A stretch of 64,000 nucleotides of DNA from Flavihumibacter fluvii (GTDB lineage: Bacteria; Bacteroidota; Bacteroidia; Chitinophagales; Chitinophagaceae). The stretch lies in the NCBI RefSeq assembly GCF_018595675.2, contig NZ_CP092333.1, forward strand, positions 4,116,001-4,180,000, in the 5' to 3' direction. The position numbers and the translations under genes were made by a program. The notes under the pieces were generated by a model. That model had not been told where the DNA came from. It saw nothing but the letters and a program-made list of their open reading frames with translations, and made no database searches. Positions 1 to 9,672 of the stretch are shown here, one piece after another (the stretch's first letter is position 1; the number at the start of each line of letters is the position of its first letter).

Positions 1-2880
1 ACAACCAATGGGGCAGTAACGGATAAAGATGGTAAATTTTCTTTTTCTGTTACAACTGCTAACCAGTCCATTGTATTGTCACTGGTTGGATACAAAACCA
101 AAGAAGTCATTGCCGGCTCGAACCTTATTTTAGTGCTTGAGCCAGATGTTCTGGGACTCGCCGACGTTGTTGTGGTAGGCTACACTTCTCAGAAGAAGGT
201 TAACCTCACCGGTTCCGTTGCCTCAGTCGGTGCCAAAACGCTTCGTGCCAGCCCGATTCCAAATTCAGCCAACCTTTTGCAGGGCAGGCTTCCTGGCCTG
301 GAAGTGATCCAGCCTTCAGGCAAACCAGGAGGTGATGATCCAATGCTTCGTATAAGAGGATTTGGATCTTTTGGTGCTTCGTCTGCACCGCTGGTATTAA
401 TTGATGGTGTTATAGGTGCAATCAACAGCGTGGCGCCAAATGATATTGAATCAGTGACAGTACTCAAAGATGCTGCCTCTGCTTCCATTTATGGCGCAAG
501 GGCTGCTAACGGTGTGATCCTCATCTCTACGAAAAGAGCGAAAACTGGTGCTGCTTCGCTTGAATACAATTTTGATTTTGGTATTCAAAATGCAACTGCC
601 GTCAAAGACCTGATTTGGAATTCCGGCGAGTATATGGAAATGTATAATTCCGCACGGTTAAGATCCGGGTTGACCACATTTTACACGCAGGCTCAGATCG
701 ATGATTATAAGAATGCAACAGACAAAACACTTTTTCCGGATTATAACTGGCCAGAAGGCATTTTCCAAACCGCAAAAATCGTCAATCACTCCCTTAGTTT
801 TTCCAAGGCTTCTGAAAGCAGCCGCTTCAGGATGGGCATAAACTATACTGACCAGGATGGCATCACGCCTGTTTGGAATTCTAAACGATACACGGTTAAT
901 TTAAATTATGATAACCAAGTGTTGAAGAACGTCAGGGTGGGAACGATTATTAACTTTTTTCACCGGCAAAATACCGAACCACAGGGAAATGGCGATCTTG
1001 ACCAGGTAAGAGCAATCTATGCACGATCTCCACTGGCCATGCCAAATCTGCCAGATGGACGGAAATCATCCGGCAGGGCATATTCTACTGAGCCATTTAG
1101 CGTATATGCACCAATAGCGTTTACTAACGGTGATATAAAAAGCAGTACCTATGCTGTAAGGGCACAGGCGTTTGTAATTGTAGATATATTGAAAAACCTG
1201 CAATGGGAAACCAAGGGCGCGTACAATATGGATTATTTTTTCCGGAAGAACCACACTTTTGGAACACCAGGTGAGTTTTATTTCTACCAACCTGTTAATG
1301 GCCAGTATGCGGTGGATCAGTCTGTTGGAAACCCGGTTTCTCTTGGTGTGACAGACTTCACTTATTTTTCCACCACACCTACCATATATTCAACGCTTAA
1401 ATACAATAAGGCTTTCGGTAAGCATGATATTAATGTGATGGGTGGATACGAATACCAGTTCAATAATTACAGGGAGCTTACCGGCAAGCGTGTTAACTTC
1501 CCAACACAAGAATTGGCAGAACTGAATGCCGGAAGTCCTGTTGGCCAAACCCTCGGTGGTACTGCCAATGAATGGGCACTTCAATCATATTTTGCCAGGG
1601 TGGCGTATAACTTCGAGGGTAAATACCTGCTCGAAGGAAATATTCGCTATGACGGTACTTCACGAGTTCAGGAAGACCATCGCTGGGGCACTTTCCCTTC
1701 CATATCCGGCGCCTGGAGAATGTCTGAAGAAAGATTTATTAAAGACAATGTCAGTTGGCTTGATAACCTGAAATTACGGGCTTCTTATGGGTTGTTGGGC
1801 AACCAGGAAATTGGGCTTTATCCCTACCAGGATATTTTTGGATATGCCAATTACTCTTACGGCTCAGCTGTTAGTCAAGGCGTAAGATTGTCTCGTATGA
1901 CCGATAAAAACCTACAATGGGAAAAAACGAAAGTCCTTGATTTCGGTATAGACCTGGATGCATGGAATGGTTTGTTTGGTCTTAGTTTCGATTGGTTCAG
2001 CAAGAATACATATGATATCTTAACCACGCTTCCTGTTCCAGCAAGTTTAGGTTTGACTGGCCCTATTACCAATGACGGTTCGTTGAAAAATACTGGAATT
2101 GAACTTGAACTCAGGCACAGGAATACGATAGGAGAATTTCATTATGATGCGAACTTCCAGATCGCCGGTTTCCAAAATAAGCTGGAGTCAATTGTGACGC
2201 CAACGAAGGGTGTAAGGGAAGTCGGACTGCCATACAACTCTTTTTATATCTATGAATGGACTGGTATTTTTCAAAGCCAGGAGGAAATCAACAAGTCGCC
2301 GAAACAGATATATAATAATCCTAAACCAGGTGACCTGAAAATTAAGGATCAGAATGGGGATGGCCAGGTGGATGTTAATGACCGTGTGAGTTATAGTCCA
2401 TTCCCTAAATTCAATTATTCATTCAATCTTAATGTGGGCTACAAAAGGTTTTACTTATCCGCATTCCTGCAGGGGGTAAGTGGATCTCATGTGATGTTAA
2501 GTGATTGGAGTTCATTTCCATTCAGGGAAGGTATACCACCCAAAGCTGAATTCAGGGATGCATGGACACCAGAAAACCCGAGCAATACAATCCCCGCAGT
2601 GCACGAATTTTCTTACTCTGGGGTATACGGGTATACGTCAACTTATCTGTTAAAAAACAGTTCTTACTTACGCCTTAAAAATGTTAACCTTAGCTATGCC
2701 ATTCCTGAGACCTTGCTAAGTAAAATAAAGATAAAAAGGATGTCAGTTTATGTTTCAGGAAATAACCTTATAACATTTACAGATTTTAATGATGGAGATC
2801 CGGAAGTCCGCGAAGGTTCTACTGTTACACAGTTTCCCCAGGTCCGTATTTTCAATGCCGGTGTAAATGTTAACTTTTAA
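1..2880 (+). CDS. SusC/RagA-family TonB-dependent outer-membrane receptor, 5' truncated
   Basis: The reading frame is open from base 1, so the start codon and signal peptide lie outside the window; about 959 residues are visible. The first residues (GAVTDKDGKFSFSV) are the end of a carboxypeptidase-regulatory-like beta-sandwich. It is followed by the SusC linker VVVVGYTSQKK, a plug domain (LQGRLPGLEVIQPSG, then IRGFGSFG and VLKDAASASIYGARAANGVI) and a long beta-barrel ending in an aromatic-rich strand (FPQVRIFNAGVNVNF). Proteins of this family form the outer-membrane pore that imports oligosaccharides with TonB energy, with SusD as lid. The susD partner follows directly. The family is certain; the substrate can only be guessed from the neighbouring hydrolases. 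Confidence 0.97.
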   Translation, partial: TTNGAVTDKDGKFSFSVTTANQSIVLSLVGYKTKEVIAGSNLILVLEPDVLGLADVVVVGYTSQKKVNLTGSVASVGAKTLRASPIPNSANLLQGRLPGLEVIQPSGKPGGDDPMLRIRGFGSFGASSAPLVLIDGVIGAINSVAPNDIESVTVLKDAASASIYGARAANGVILISTKRAKTGAASLEYNFDFGIQNATAVKDLIWNSGEYMEMYNSARLRSGLTTFYTQAQIDDYKNATDKTLFPDYNWPEGIFQTAKIVNHSLSFSKASESSRFRMGINYTDQDGITPVWNSKRYTVNLNYDNQVLKNVRVGTIINFFHRQNTEPQGNGDLDQVRAIYARSPLAMPNLPDGRKSSGRAYSTEPFSVYAPIAFTNGDIKSSTYAVRAQAFVIVDILKNLQWETKGAYNMDYFFRKNHTFGTPGEFYFYQPVNGQYAVDQSVGNPVSLGVTDFTYFSTTPTIYSTLKYNKAFGKHDINVMGGYEYQFNNYRELTGKRVNFPTQELAELNAGSPVGQTLGGTANEWALQSYFARVAYNFEGKYLLEGNIRYDGTSRVQEDHRWGTFPSISGAWRMSEERFIKDNVSWLDNLKLRASYGLLGNQEIGLYPYQDIFGYANYSYGSAVSQGVRLSRMTDKNLQWEKTKVLDFGIDLDAWNGLFGLSFDWFSKNTYDILTTLPVPASLGLTGPITNDGSLKNTGIELELRHRNTIGEFHYDANFQIAGFQNKLESIVTPTKGVREVGLPYNSFYIYEWTGIFQSQEEINKSPKQIYNNPKPGDLKIKDQNGDGQVDVNDRVSYSPFPKFNYSFNLNVGYKRFYLSAFLQGVSGSHVMLSDWSSFPFREGIPPKAEFRDAWTPENPSNTIPAVHEFSYSGVYGYTSTYLLKNSSYLRLKNVNLSYAIPETLLSKIKIKRMSVYVSGNNLITFTDFNDGDPEVREGSTVTQFPQVRIFNAGVNVNF

Positions 2881-2893
2881 ATCAGTTGTATTT

Positions 2894-4429
2894 ATGAAAA
2901 GTCTTAATCTATATATACGTACGAGCTTATTAGCCTTGGTGTTATTTTGCTCTTGTACAAAAGATCTGCAAAAAGATCCACTTGATGCCATCTCCAGTGA
3001 CTCATTCTGGAAGACGGATGCCGATGTGCAAATGGCCCTTGCTGGCTGTTATGCAACCCTTTACCCCTTATCTCCTTTAGGCTGGGCACGTCCTTATCTT
3101 GATGCGCTCGCCGATGGTGGTTATTCACAGTGGGGTTCCTACAACTGGAATATAACTACAATGGTTATCGGCGATCTGAACCCGACAACTGCGGGTCTTT
3201 CACCAACGGTTATGGACGTCTATTATAAAGGCATTGCCGCATATAATTATTTCCTGGAGAATATTGATAATGTAGAGGCTGTTGATCCTGCTAAGAAGGA
3301 GATGTATAAAGCAGAAGTAAGGTTTCTAAGGGCCCTGATATATTTCGACCTGGTGAACTTTTATGGTGATGTAGTATTGTATAAACAAAGTCCGACAACA
3401 CCAGATGAGGCTAAAGTAAAACAAAGCCCTAAGGCTGAAGTGCTTGCCTTTGTAAAAGAGGATCTTGATTATGCAATTGGTATTCTCCCCAGTACAATAT
3501 TTTCAGGTCATGCCGTTAAAGGAAGTGCCCAGGGGTTAAAGACCCGTGTGTTGCTCTACGAAGAAAAATGGGCTGAAGCCGCTGCAAGTGCTAAAGAAAT
3601 TATGGAGGGTGGAACGTTTGCCCTTGCAGCAGATTATGAAAAGATTTTTCTGGCATCAGGTCAGACCAATAGTCCTGAGATCATGTTTTCTACTGTTTAC
3701 CTTTCTCCAAACTTATCACAGGCTACTTCTCATTCATCCAATACGAACAGGGGCGGAGACCAGGAATTTGGATGGGGCTCACATCTCTGCCCTTACTGGG
3801 ATCTTGTGGATGCATATGAATGTACGGATGGAAAGTCTATTACCCAGTCTCCGTTGTATGATGCTGCTCAACCTTGGTTGAACCGTGATCCTAGGCTTAA
3901 GTACACGATCAGGATGCCAAATGTAACCTGGCCTGCGGGTGAGCCTGCGGGTGCGAAGAGTTTAACCGGCATCAATATGCAGAAATATGTTGATCTGTCA
4001 AGGGCACCCTTCAGTTACAGCAAACAGGACCAGTATGATGAAGATTATGTACATATCCGTTATGCTGATATTCTGCTTATGTATGCTGAAGCGAAAAATG
4101 AAGCCGATGGTCCTGATGGCAGTGTATACGATGCCCTGGATCAGGTCAGGGCCCGGGCGGGCGTTAATATGCCACCTGTAGATAGGGCCGCTTACAGTAC
4201 AAAGGAAACCTTGCGGGATTATATTCGTCATGAAAGGCGCATAGAATTAGCCCTGGAAGGTCAGCGGTATTTTGATCTGAAACGCTGGCATACTGCACAT
4301 ATCGTATTACCGAAGCTAAAAACGCCAGGTGGTGTACAACTGGTATTCGAAGAAAAACATTATCTCCTGCCTTTTCCTCAAGCTGAAAGGGATATAAATC
4401 CTAACCTTGATCAGAATCCGGGTTACTGA
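2894..4429 (+). CDS. SusD/RagB-family nutrient-binding outer-membrane lipoprotein
   Basis: About 511 residues, usual for SusD. The frame stays open upstream to 2867, overlapping susC, but the ATG at 2894 gives a clean lipoprotein signal (MKSLNLYIRTSLLALVLFCSC) with the lipidated Cys near residue 21. The N-terminal DPLDAISSDSFWKTDADVQMALAGCY, the helical TPR-like core (KAEVRFLRALIYFDLVNFYGDV) and the C-terminal RHERRIELALEGQRYFDLKRW with LLPFPQAERDINPNLDQNPGY are characteristic. It binds glycan at the cell surface and delivers it to the SusC pore encoded 13 bases upstream. The pair heads the utilisation locus. Confidence 0.96.
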   Translation: MKSLNLYIRTSLLALVLFCSCTKDLQKDPLDAISSDSFWKTDADVQMALAGCYATLYPLSPLGWARPYLDALADGGYSQWGSYNWNITTMVIGDLNPTTAGLSPTVMDVYYKGIAAYNYFLENIDNVEAVDPAKKEMYKAEVRFLRALIYFDLVNFYGDVVLYKQSPTTPDEAKVKQSPKAEVLAFVKEDLDYAIGILPSTIFSGHAVKGSAQGLKTRVLLYEEKWAEAAASAKEIMEGGTFALAADYEKIFLASGQTNSPEIMFSTVYLSPNLSQATSHSSNTNRGGDQEFGWGSHLCPYWDLVDAYECTDGKSITQSPLYDAAQPWLNRDPRLKYTIRMPNVTWPAGEPAGAKSLTGINMQKYVDLSRAPFSYSKQDQYDEDYVHIRYADILLMYAEAKNEADGPDGSVYDALDQVRARAGVNMPPVDRAAYSTKETLRDYIRHERRIELALEGQRYFDLKRWHTAHIVLPKLKTPGGVQLVFEEKHYLLPFPQAERDINPNLDQNPGY

Positions 4430-4500
4430 TGGCGGGAAACTGGGATAGTTGTTGAAAACATTTTAAATTTTAATGCATGCTTGCTTGCCAAATAGGAAAA

Positions 4501-6576
4501 ATGCACGATTCTTTTTTCTCGAGATGCTTCATACTATTATTGTTATTTGCAGCCGGTCCTCTCCCTGGATGGTCACAGGCAAAAAAGGATGCGGCTGCTA
4601 TTTCTTTCCGGATCGGGATCGGGCAGTCGCTTTCAGAAAAAAGATTCAATGGACTGCTTGATTATTTTGATAAATACAGAGGCGTCACCAGCGAAATAAC
4701 TTTTTTCACGTCTGCAACCCATCCTCCAATCCCGCTCGAGACATTAAAACAACGCGTGGCCATATTTAAAGACCGAATGGCCCTGGCAAGAAAGCGTGGA
4801 TACAGTACTGGAATTAATATTCTGAATACCGTGGGTCACCTGAATGAAAACCTGGATTATTCCCTGAAGGGCGACTACACCCATATGACAGATATCGAAG
4901 GCCGCACATACGAAGGATCCTATTGCCCCAACGGCGAAAATTTCAGGGAAGAATATATACGTCCGGTTTATAAAGCGACAGCTGAGGCGAAGCCGGATTA
5001 TATCTGGATTGATGACGATGTTCGTCTGAAGGGCTATGGCTTTATAAACTACGCCTGTTTCTGCGACCGTTGTCTCGAAATATTCGCTACAGAATTTGGC
5101 AGGAAGTATACCCGCGCAACTTTAAAGAAGGCATTGGATGAAGGACCTGTTGAACAAAAGCTACAGGTCCGTAAGGATTGGATACAACACAATAGGAATA
5201 CCATATCTAACCTGTTTTCCATGATAGAAAAGGAAGTGCATGGCGTTGACAAGAAAATAGCGCTAGGCTTTATGTCCAGTGATCTTTTTTACGCGGGTTA
5301 TGATTTTGAACATTGGTCAAAGATTCTTGAAGGCCCCGATAAGGTGCCTGTTAAATGGCGTCCCGGGGGAGGATCTTATGATGATTTAGTACCCAGCGCG
5401 TTTATAGAAAAGGCACATTCTATGGGACGGCAGTCATCTGCTTTGCCGAAAGAAGTTGTCTCCATTCAGTCTGAGATTGAAAATTTCCCCTATCCCCGTT
5501 TTAAGAAATCTGCTTCCATGGTTGCTTTTGAAGCTGCAGCGTATATTGCTGCAGGTTGTACAGGCGCAGCCTATAATGTCCTCACTTTTTATGATGAGCC
5601 ATTGAATGAGTATGAGCCGCTTGCAGCTGCCTTGCAACAGGTTCGGCCTTTCCTCGATTTGATGGTTACCCACCTGGGTAGAAAACCTGTTACGGGTGCT
5701 TTTTCCTATTGGAATAAAAATAGCGGAATCGCAGTTGGTCCGGTTGAAGGCAGTTGGATGACCGGTAAAATTCCTCTTAATTCTTATGAAATATATGAGA
5801 ATGGTATACCGGTAGGTTACCAGGAAGCGCATGCACCCGTAATCATGATGACAAAGGACATGGTCTATTCCCTCACCAAAGACGAGATAAAGAAAATGTT
5901 GTCGGGTGGTGTATACCTGGATGCAGATGCGTTGCAGCAACTAAACTCTCTTGGCTATTCAGAACTTACAGGTTTTGATATCATTAATTCCTCAAATAAA
6001 GACCGAATTGAAAGATTGACCAGCCATCCCCTCAATGGTAAGTTTGAAGGGAGGTTGAGAGATAACCGGCAATCGTTCTGGATGCAGACAGCCTATTCAT
6101 TAAAAAAGACTAATGAAAAAGCAGCAATTCTATCTGAACTGATCGATTACAGTGAGAAAACTGTAGCGGATTGTACGATGGGGATTTTTGAAAACAAACT
6201 TGGTGGACGGGTCTGCGTAGCGGGTTACTATCCATGGACTACCATGGGTAACCTTGCTAAAAATACACAGATCAAATCTGTTTTCCGTTGGCTGTCTAAA
6301 GATCAACTTCCAGGCTATATTGCATCCTTTCATAAGATTAATCTTTGGATCCGTGCATCTGAGGATCAATCGATATCCCTTGCGCTCACCAATTCTTCTT
6401 TCGATCCGGCCAGGGATTTGGAACTGGTACTTCGGACAAAAAATACTACCATCAAAGTGTATGATATGAACTGCAAAGAACTTGTTATCAAGTCTTCAGG
6501 TAGTGATGGCCCTTACCAGAAATTTATTATTCCTTATATCGATCCGTGGCAGGTTAGATTGGTAGTTAATCAATAA
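4501..6576 (+). CDS. Secreted putative TIM-barrel glycoside hydrolase, family not assigned
   Basis: 691 residues from the ATG at 4501; an earlier in-frame TTG at 4477 adds eight residues. The signal peptide runs through FILLLLFAAGPLPGWSQA. The body resembles hydrolase-like barrels: early segments describing a travelling chain (RVAIFKDRMALARKRGYSTGINIL), an acidic strand end YIWIDDDVRLKGYGF near residues 168-182, a Cys cluster YACFCDRCLEIF, and a predicted barrel followed by a beta-rich C-terminus. The IDDD segment is the best candidate for catalytic acids. I do not recognise a numbered GH family. The place between susD and GH2 supports a role in glycan breakdown in the periplasm or at the surface. 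Confidence 0.7.
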   Translation: MHDSFFSRCFILLLLFAAGPLPGWSQAKKDAAAISFRIGIGQSLSEKRFNGLLDYFDKYRGVTSEITFFTSATHPPIPLETLKQRVAIFKDRMALARKRGYSTGINILNTVGHLNENLDYSLKGDYTHMTDIEGRTYEGSYCPNGENFREEYIRPVYKATAEAKPDYIWIDDDVRLKGYGFINYACFCDRCLEIFATEFGRKYTRATLKKALDEGPVEQKLQVRKDWIQHNRNTISNLFSMIEKEVHGVDKKIALGFMSSDLFYAGYDFEHWSKILEGPDKVPVKWRPGGGSYDDLVPSAFIEKAHSMGRQSSALPKEVVSIQSEIENFPYPRFKKSASMVAFEAAAYIAAGCTGAAYNVLTFYDEPLNEYEPLAAALQQVRPFLDLMVTHLGRKPVTGAFSYWNKNSGIAVGPVEGSWMTGKIPLNSYEIYENGIPVGYQEAHAPVIMMTKDMVYSLTKDEIKKMLSGGVYLDADALQQLNSLGYSELTGFDIINSSNKDRIERLTSHPLNGKFEGRLRDNRQSFWMQTAYSLKKTNEKAAILSELIDYSEKTVADCTMGIFENKLGGRVCVAGYYPWTTMGNLAKNTQIKSVFRWLSKDQLPGYIASFHKINLWIRASEDQSISLALTNSSFDPARDLELVLRTKNTTIKVYDMNCKELVIKSSGSDGPYQKFIIPYIDPWQVRLVVNQ

Positions 6577-6599
6577 TGTAAAAGCACTAAATCAAACCC

Positions 6600-9500
6600 A
6601 TGATAAAGCATCTGTTAACGGTTGGGTTCAGTTTAATAAGCATGCTGTCATTTTCAAAACAACAGTTGCCGTCAGCGGATTCAGAAGGATTCTGCACCAA
6701 CTCTGTTACACTCAATGGTGATAGCTGGAGGCTCGCTACTGATTCCGCAAATAAAGGCATTGCGCTGGGTTGGTATAATAACCCACCTGTCGGGGCTTCA
6801 AGGCCTACAAAAGTGCCCTGGGTAATACAGGATATCTTTCATGATTACCACGGCGTGGCCTGGTACTGGCGTGAATTTACTGCGCCGGCTAAACTAGCCA
6901 ACGGGGGCAGGTTACTGATCAAATTTCACACCGTTGATTATATGGCAGAAGTATGGGTAAACGGCAAAAAGGTCGGAGCCCATGAAGGTGGGGAATTCGC
7001 CTTTGAAGTTGACATAACTGATGCTGTAAAATACAGTGATAAAAACCTTCTTGTTGTCCGTGTGCTAAATCCTGATTATGAAGATATCGACGGTATCATC
7101 ATCAAAGAAACGCCTTCCAGTTTAAAACATCACCCCTATACCAGCAATGCTGTCTACAATTCAGGCGGCATTACGGGGGATGTGGAACTGCTTAGTGTGG
7201 CGGTTATCCGTGTGGCTGAATTATTTATTATGCCCGACTGGAAAACAGGAAAGATTAAGATCAGTGCTGAAGTATCCAATACACACATCAAATCAATCTC
7301 ATCTACCGTTCATTTCAAGGTTTCCGAAGCCAGGTCTGGAAGACCACTGGTCCTGAAAGAAATTCCCGGACAGTTTGCGCGGGGATCTAATCATGTAGAG
7401 GCGGAGCTAAAGGTTACGGATTTTAAATTGTGGAGCCCAGGCGAACCATTCCTGTACCGCATAACTGTCTCCATAGAGAGGGCTGGTTGCGTGGAAGAAC
7501 AATCAGTTCGTTTTGGTTTCCGTGACTTCCGCTTTGAGAATGGTTTTTACCAGCTGAATGGCAAAAGGATATTTTTAATCGGCTCTAATTCCAGCACCCA
7601 TTACCCTGTTGGTTATACAGTGCCGCTATATGAAGAGATGCTCCGTAGGGATGTTGTAAATATGAAGGCACTGGGACAGAATTTTGTAAGGATACCGTTC
7701 GGTTGCCCCAACCCCCGAATTTTTGATATTTATGATGAATTAGGCATACTGGTCCACCAGGAACATTATGGGTCATGGCAGATGAATGAATTTGGCGGGT
7801 ATATATACAACCGGCCGGAAAGATTGAAAGACTCTTTGCTCAAAAGGTTTGAAAACTCGCTTATGGGTGTTATCCGTCGCGACCGTAATCATCCGAGCAT
7901 TGTGATGTGGGGCGCACTGAATGAAAATCATGACGGTATCGTATTCCGCAAAGCAGTTGAAATTTTACCAAAGCTCAGGGCATTAGATCCAACACGACTT
8001 TTTGTACTGAACAGCGGCAGGTTTGACCTGATCAAAGAAATTGGGAGCATGAGTAGCCCGGGGTCTCAGACCTGGGATGTAGGCGAGAACAAACTGAAAG
8101 ACTGGCATCCTTATGTAATGATACCATACACGCGTAAAGCGCTGGATGAATTGTCGGGCAGGATCCCGCAGGGCATAGGGCAGAAAATCTATATCAGTGA
8201 AAGCGGTCTTTGTTTTCCCATTGATCTGCCTTCTGAACTTGGCGATTACCAACGCTGGGGTAAGTCCACTTCAGACGATGCATTGTATTTTAAAAGGCAG
8301 TACGATAAATTTATGACCGACTGGAAAAAATTTGGCCTGGGTGATAACTGGATAAGGCCGGAAGATTATATCCGTGACGCTTACCGCTCTGCAAACGGAC
8401 TGCGTGAAATCGGTGAAGCAGCGATACGCGCTAACCCTGCTGTTGTTGCTTATACTCCAACAAATGGTGTTGCTGATTATAGTATGGGAGAAAGCATAGC
8501 CACAAATTTCCGCAGGCTGAAACCTGATTTATTGCCATCTGTTTTGCTCGCCAATACGCCGCTGCGGTGGTGCCTGTCCACAGAACCCCAGAGTATTTAC
8601 AGTGGAGAAAAGGTACAGGTAAGGGCTTCCTTTTCCAATCTAGATGTGCTTCCGCCTGGCAGGTATCCCGCGACCGTACAGGTGGTAGGACCAGATAAAA
8701 AAATACTGTTGGAGAAGAAAATATTTGCAGAGATCCCAAAGGGGAACGAGTCACCGTTTGCTCAGTCAGTATTTATGGAAGATGTGGCCGTTAAAGGAAT
8801 ACCTGGTAAATATCAGTTTTTGGCAACACTAGACAGCGGAGGTACGGCCCTGGGCGGTAAGACCGAATTTTATGTTACCGACCGGGCGCCGCTTCCAGCG
8901 CTTCCCAAAGAAATAGTGCTGTGTGGCGAGGATTCTTTATTAAGTGCCTGGCTAAAATCCAAAGCAGTAAAAACAATTCCGTTTAATTCCACTGCTACAT
9001 CTAAAAGAAATTTATTCCTTATTTCCGGTAAGATGGCCCAGGATAGCCTTACTATGCTCAGCATTGCAAAAATGATGGCTCGTGGTAGTGCGGTGATTTT
9101 TCTTTCACCTGCCACCCTGAATAAAGGAGAAAAGTCCACCGGCTGGCTACCCCTAAGGAACAAAGGCATTATTGAATTGGTGGATCACGTGGCCGGTTAT
9201 TACCGGGCGGATCGCTGGACAAAAAAACATCCTGTGTTTGACGGATTGCCGCCTGCTGGTGGTATGATAGATTATGTCTATTTCCGAAACCTGATTTCGA
9301 TCAAAGCGCTTTGCCAGGAGTACAATACCAGGGCAAAGCCAGCCCACACTTTTGCTGAGTTAAGTGCGCCACTTGACTACCCGGATGAGACGATTGTTGG
9401 TGCCACAAGGATTAGTCATAATTACGCTTCAGGCATTCAGCTGGGTGCATGGAAATTTGGGCACGGACGATTTATTGTTAATACGCTGAACATAACGGAA

Positions 9501-9638
9501 AACCTGGGCCTCGATCCTGCAGCAGATCTTTTGTTTAGTAACATACTCCGGTTCGCCACCTTAGATATGCTAAAACCGGTTGAGCCATTACCACCAAATA
9601 TGACAGAAACATTAAAGGAAATAGGATACCAGCAATAA
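6600..9638 (+). CDS. Glycoside hydrolase family 2 protein (beta-galactosidase/glucuronidase-like)
   Basis: 1012 residues with a short Sec signal (MIKHLLTVGFSLISMLSFSK). It has the GH2 sugar-binding jelly roll (WYWREFTAPAKL, VDYMAEVWVNGKKVGAHEGG), an immunoglobulin-like middle (KLWSPGEPFLYRITV) and the TIM barrel. The expected acid/base Glu442 lies in WGALNENHDG and the nucleophile Glu534 in KIYISESG. A C-terminal extension of roughly 300 residues carries further beta-sandwich and a class-I-amidotransferase-like segment, longer than LacZ-type minimal enzymes. It starts 24 bases after the preceding hydrolase gene. GH2 activity is clear. Whether it removes beta-galactose, beta-glucuronate, beta-mannose or alpha-L-arabinopyranose cannot be told from sequence. 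Confidence 0.92.
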   Translation: MIKHLLTVGFSLISMLSFSKQQLPSADSEGFCTNSVTLNGDSWRLATDSANKGIALGWYNNPPVGASRPTKVPWVIQDIFHDYHGVAWYWREFTAPAKLANGGRLLIKFHTVDYMAEVWVNGKKVGAHEGGEFAFEVDITDAVKYSDKNLLVVRVLNPDYEDIDGIIIKETPSSLKHHPYTSNAVYNSGGITGDVELLSVAVIRVAELFIMPDWKTGKIKISAEVSNTHIKSISSTVHFKVSEARSGRPLVLKEIPGQFARGSNHVEAELKVTDFKLWSPGEPFLYRITVSIERAGCVEEQSVRFGFRDFRFENGFYQLNGKRIFLIGSNSSTHYPVGYTVPLYEEMLRRDVVNMKALGQNFVRIPFGCPNPRIFDIYDELGILVHQEHYGSWQMNEFGGYIYNRPERLKDSLLKRFENSLMGVIRRDRNHPSIVMWGALNENHDGIVFRKAVEILPKLRALDPTRLFVLNSGRFDLIKEIGSMSSPGSQTWDVGENKLKDWHPYVMIPYTRKALDELSGRIPQGIGQKIYISESGLCFPIDLPSELGDYQRWGKSTSDDALYFKRQYDKFMTDWKKFGLGDNWIRPEDYIRDAYRSANGLREIGEAAIRANPAVVAYTPTNGVADYSMGESIATNFRRLKPDLLPSVLLANTPLRWCLSTEPQSIYSGEKVQVRASFSNLDVLPPGRYPATVQVVGPDKKILLEKKIFAEIPKGNESPFAQSVFMEDVAVKGIPGKYQFLATLDSGGTALGGKTEFYVTDRAPLPALPKEIVLCGEDSLLSAWLKSKAVKTIPFNSTATSKRNLFLISGKMAQDSLTMLSIAKMMARGSAVIFLSPATLNKGEKSTGWLPLRNKGIIELVDHVAGYYRADRWTKKHPVFDGLPPAGGMIDYVYFRNLISIKALCQEYNTRAKPAHTFAELSAPLDYPDETIVGATRISHNYASGIQLGAWKFGHGRFIVNTLNITENLGLDPAADLLFSNILRFATLDMLKPVEPLPPNMTETLKEIGYQQ

Positions 9639-9672
9639 ATGATTGGGTGGAAAGCACCATTCTAAAATTTTA

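Noticed and set aside
5434-5940. 168-codon minus-strand frame inside the putative hydrolase gene
   Set aside because: Complementary shadow of a well-formed coding sequence, with no domain signature.
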